A stretch of 6,812 nt of DNA, from NCBI GenBank assembly GCA_030618965.1, contig JAUXCJ010000056.1:1-6812 (forward strand). Reading direction: 5' to 3'. This DNA comes from Thiomargarita sp. (lineage in GTDB: Bacteria > Pseudomonadota > Gammaproteobacteria > Beggiatoales > Beggiatoaceae). The notes beneath the pieces are model-generated. The model saw only the letters and a program-made list of their open reading frames with translations, was not told where the DNA came from and ran no database searches. A program made the translations under genes and the position numbers. Every line of letters begins with the position of its first letter. Positions within the stretch are counted from its first letter, which is position 1. This document shows positions 6,751-6,812 of the stretch, piece after piece.

Positions 6751-6812
6751 TGTTATTGTCCTGCTTGTTCAACATCAAATCAAGAAACCTCCTAACACTT
6801 TCCCAATAACCA
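6743..6812 (-). CDS. C-terminal end of an unidentified upstream ORF (partial)
   Basis: One frame stays open from the window edge through 22 codons (GYWESVRRFLDLMLNKQDNNND) to a TAA at 6743-6745. Its end overlaps the caspase start by 8 bp (ATGACTAA). The composition is protein-like, with an amphipathic helix followed by a polar tail, and the overlap is the kind seen in translationally coupled operons. Only 70 bp are visible, so it could be chance, and the family is not recognisable. If real, the caspase gene is not the first gene of its operon and has no promoter in this window. Confidence 0.45.
   Translation of the reverse strand, partial: GYWESVRRFLDLMLNKQDNNND

Overview
The window looks like a fragment of an AT-rich, repeat-laden gammaproteobacterial genome. 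The protein families present (Rpe-Gph pair, OprC/NosA-type copper receptor, exported caspase-like protease, VWA lipoprotein) and the density of dispersed palindromes resemble large sulfur bacteria of the Beggiatoa/Thiotrichaceae type. That taxonomic guess rests on recognition alone and was not tested. Every supported gene lies on the minus strand, so the window reads from high to low coordinates. The odd length, and a palindrome lying exactly at base 1, suggest this may be a whole contig that broke at a repeat.

From the 5' end of the genes (right): the last 22 codons of an unidentified ORF overlap the start of a secreted caspase-like (peptidase C14) protein with a TPR-like tail (5512-6750). 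A 191-bp gap follows, almost filled by a nested, MITE-like inverted repeat (5344-5501). Next is a VWA-domain lipoprotein (3455-5320) whose 5' end carries an in-frame composite palindrome of about 113 bp. This palindrome adds some 38 repeat-encoded residues ahead of the lipoprotein signal helix. After a 180-bp AT-rich gap comes a TonB-dependent outer-membrane copper receptor (1220-3274) with the CxxxM copper-binding motif. Two identical tandem palindromes, each with a T-tract in the minus orientation, follow its stop and look like a double intrinsic terminator. A new promoter then serves rpe (365-1033), which is followed after 2 bp by gph (1-362, running off the window).

Functionally there are three blocks: (i) a probable envelope module of caspase-like protease and VWA lipoprotein, both predicted to be exported; (ii) a self-contained copper uptake receptor; (iii) the carbon-metabolism pair rpe-gph (pentose phosphate/Calvin cycle epimerase and 2-phosphoglycolate salvage). 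The most unusual signals are the repeats: three different palindromic families occupy the junctions, one has been absorbed into a coding sequence, one appears to have been adopted as a terminator, and a short fourth inverted repeat may interrupt gph at the left edge.
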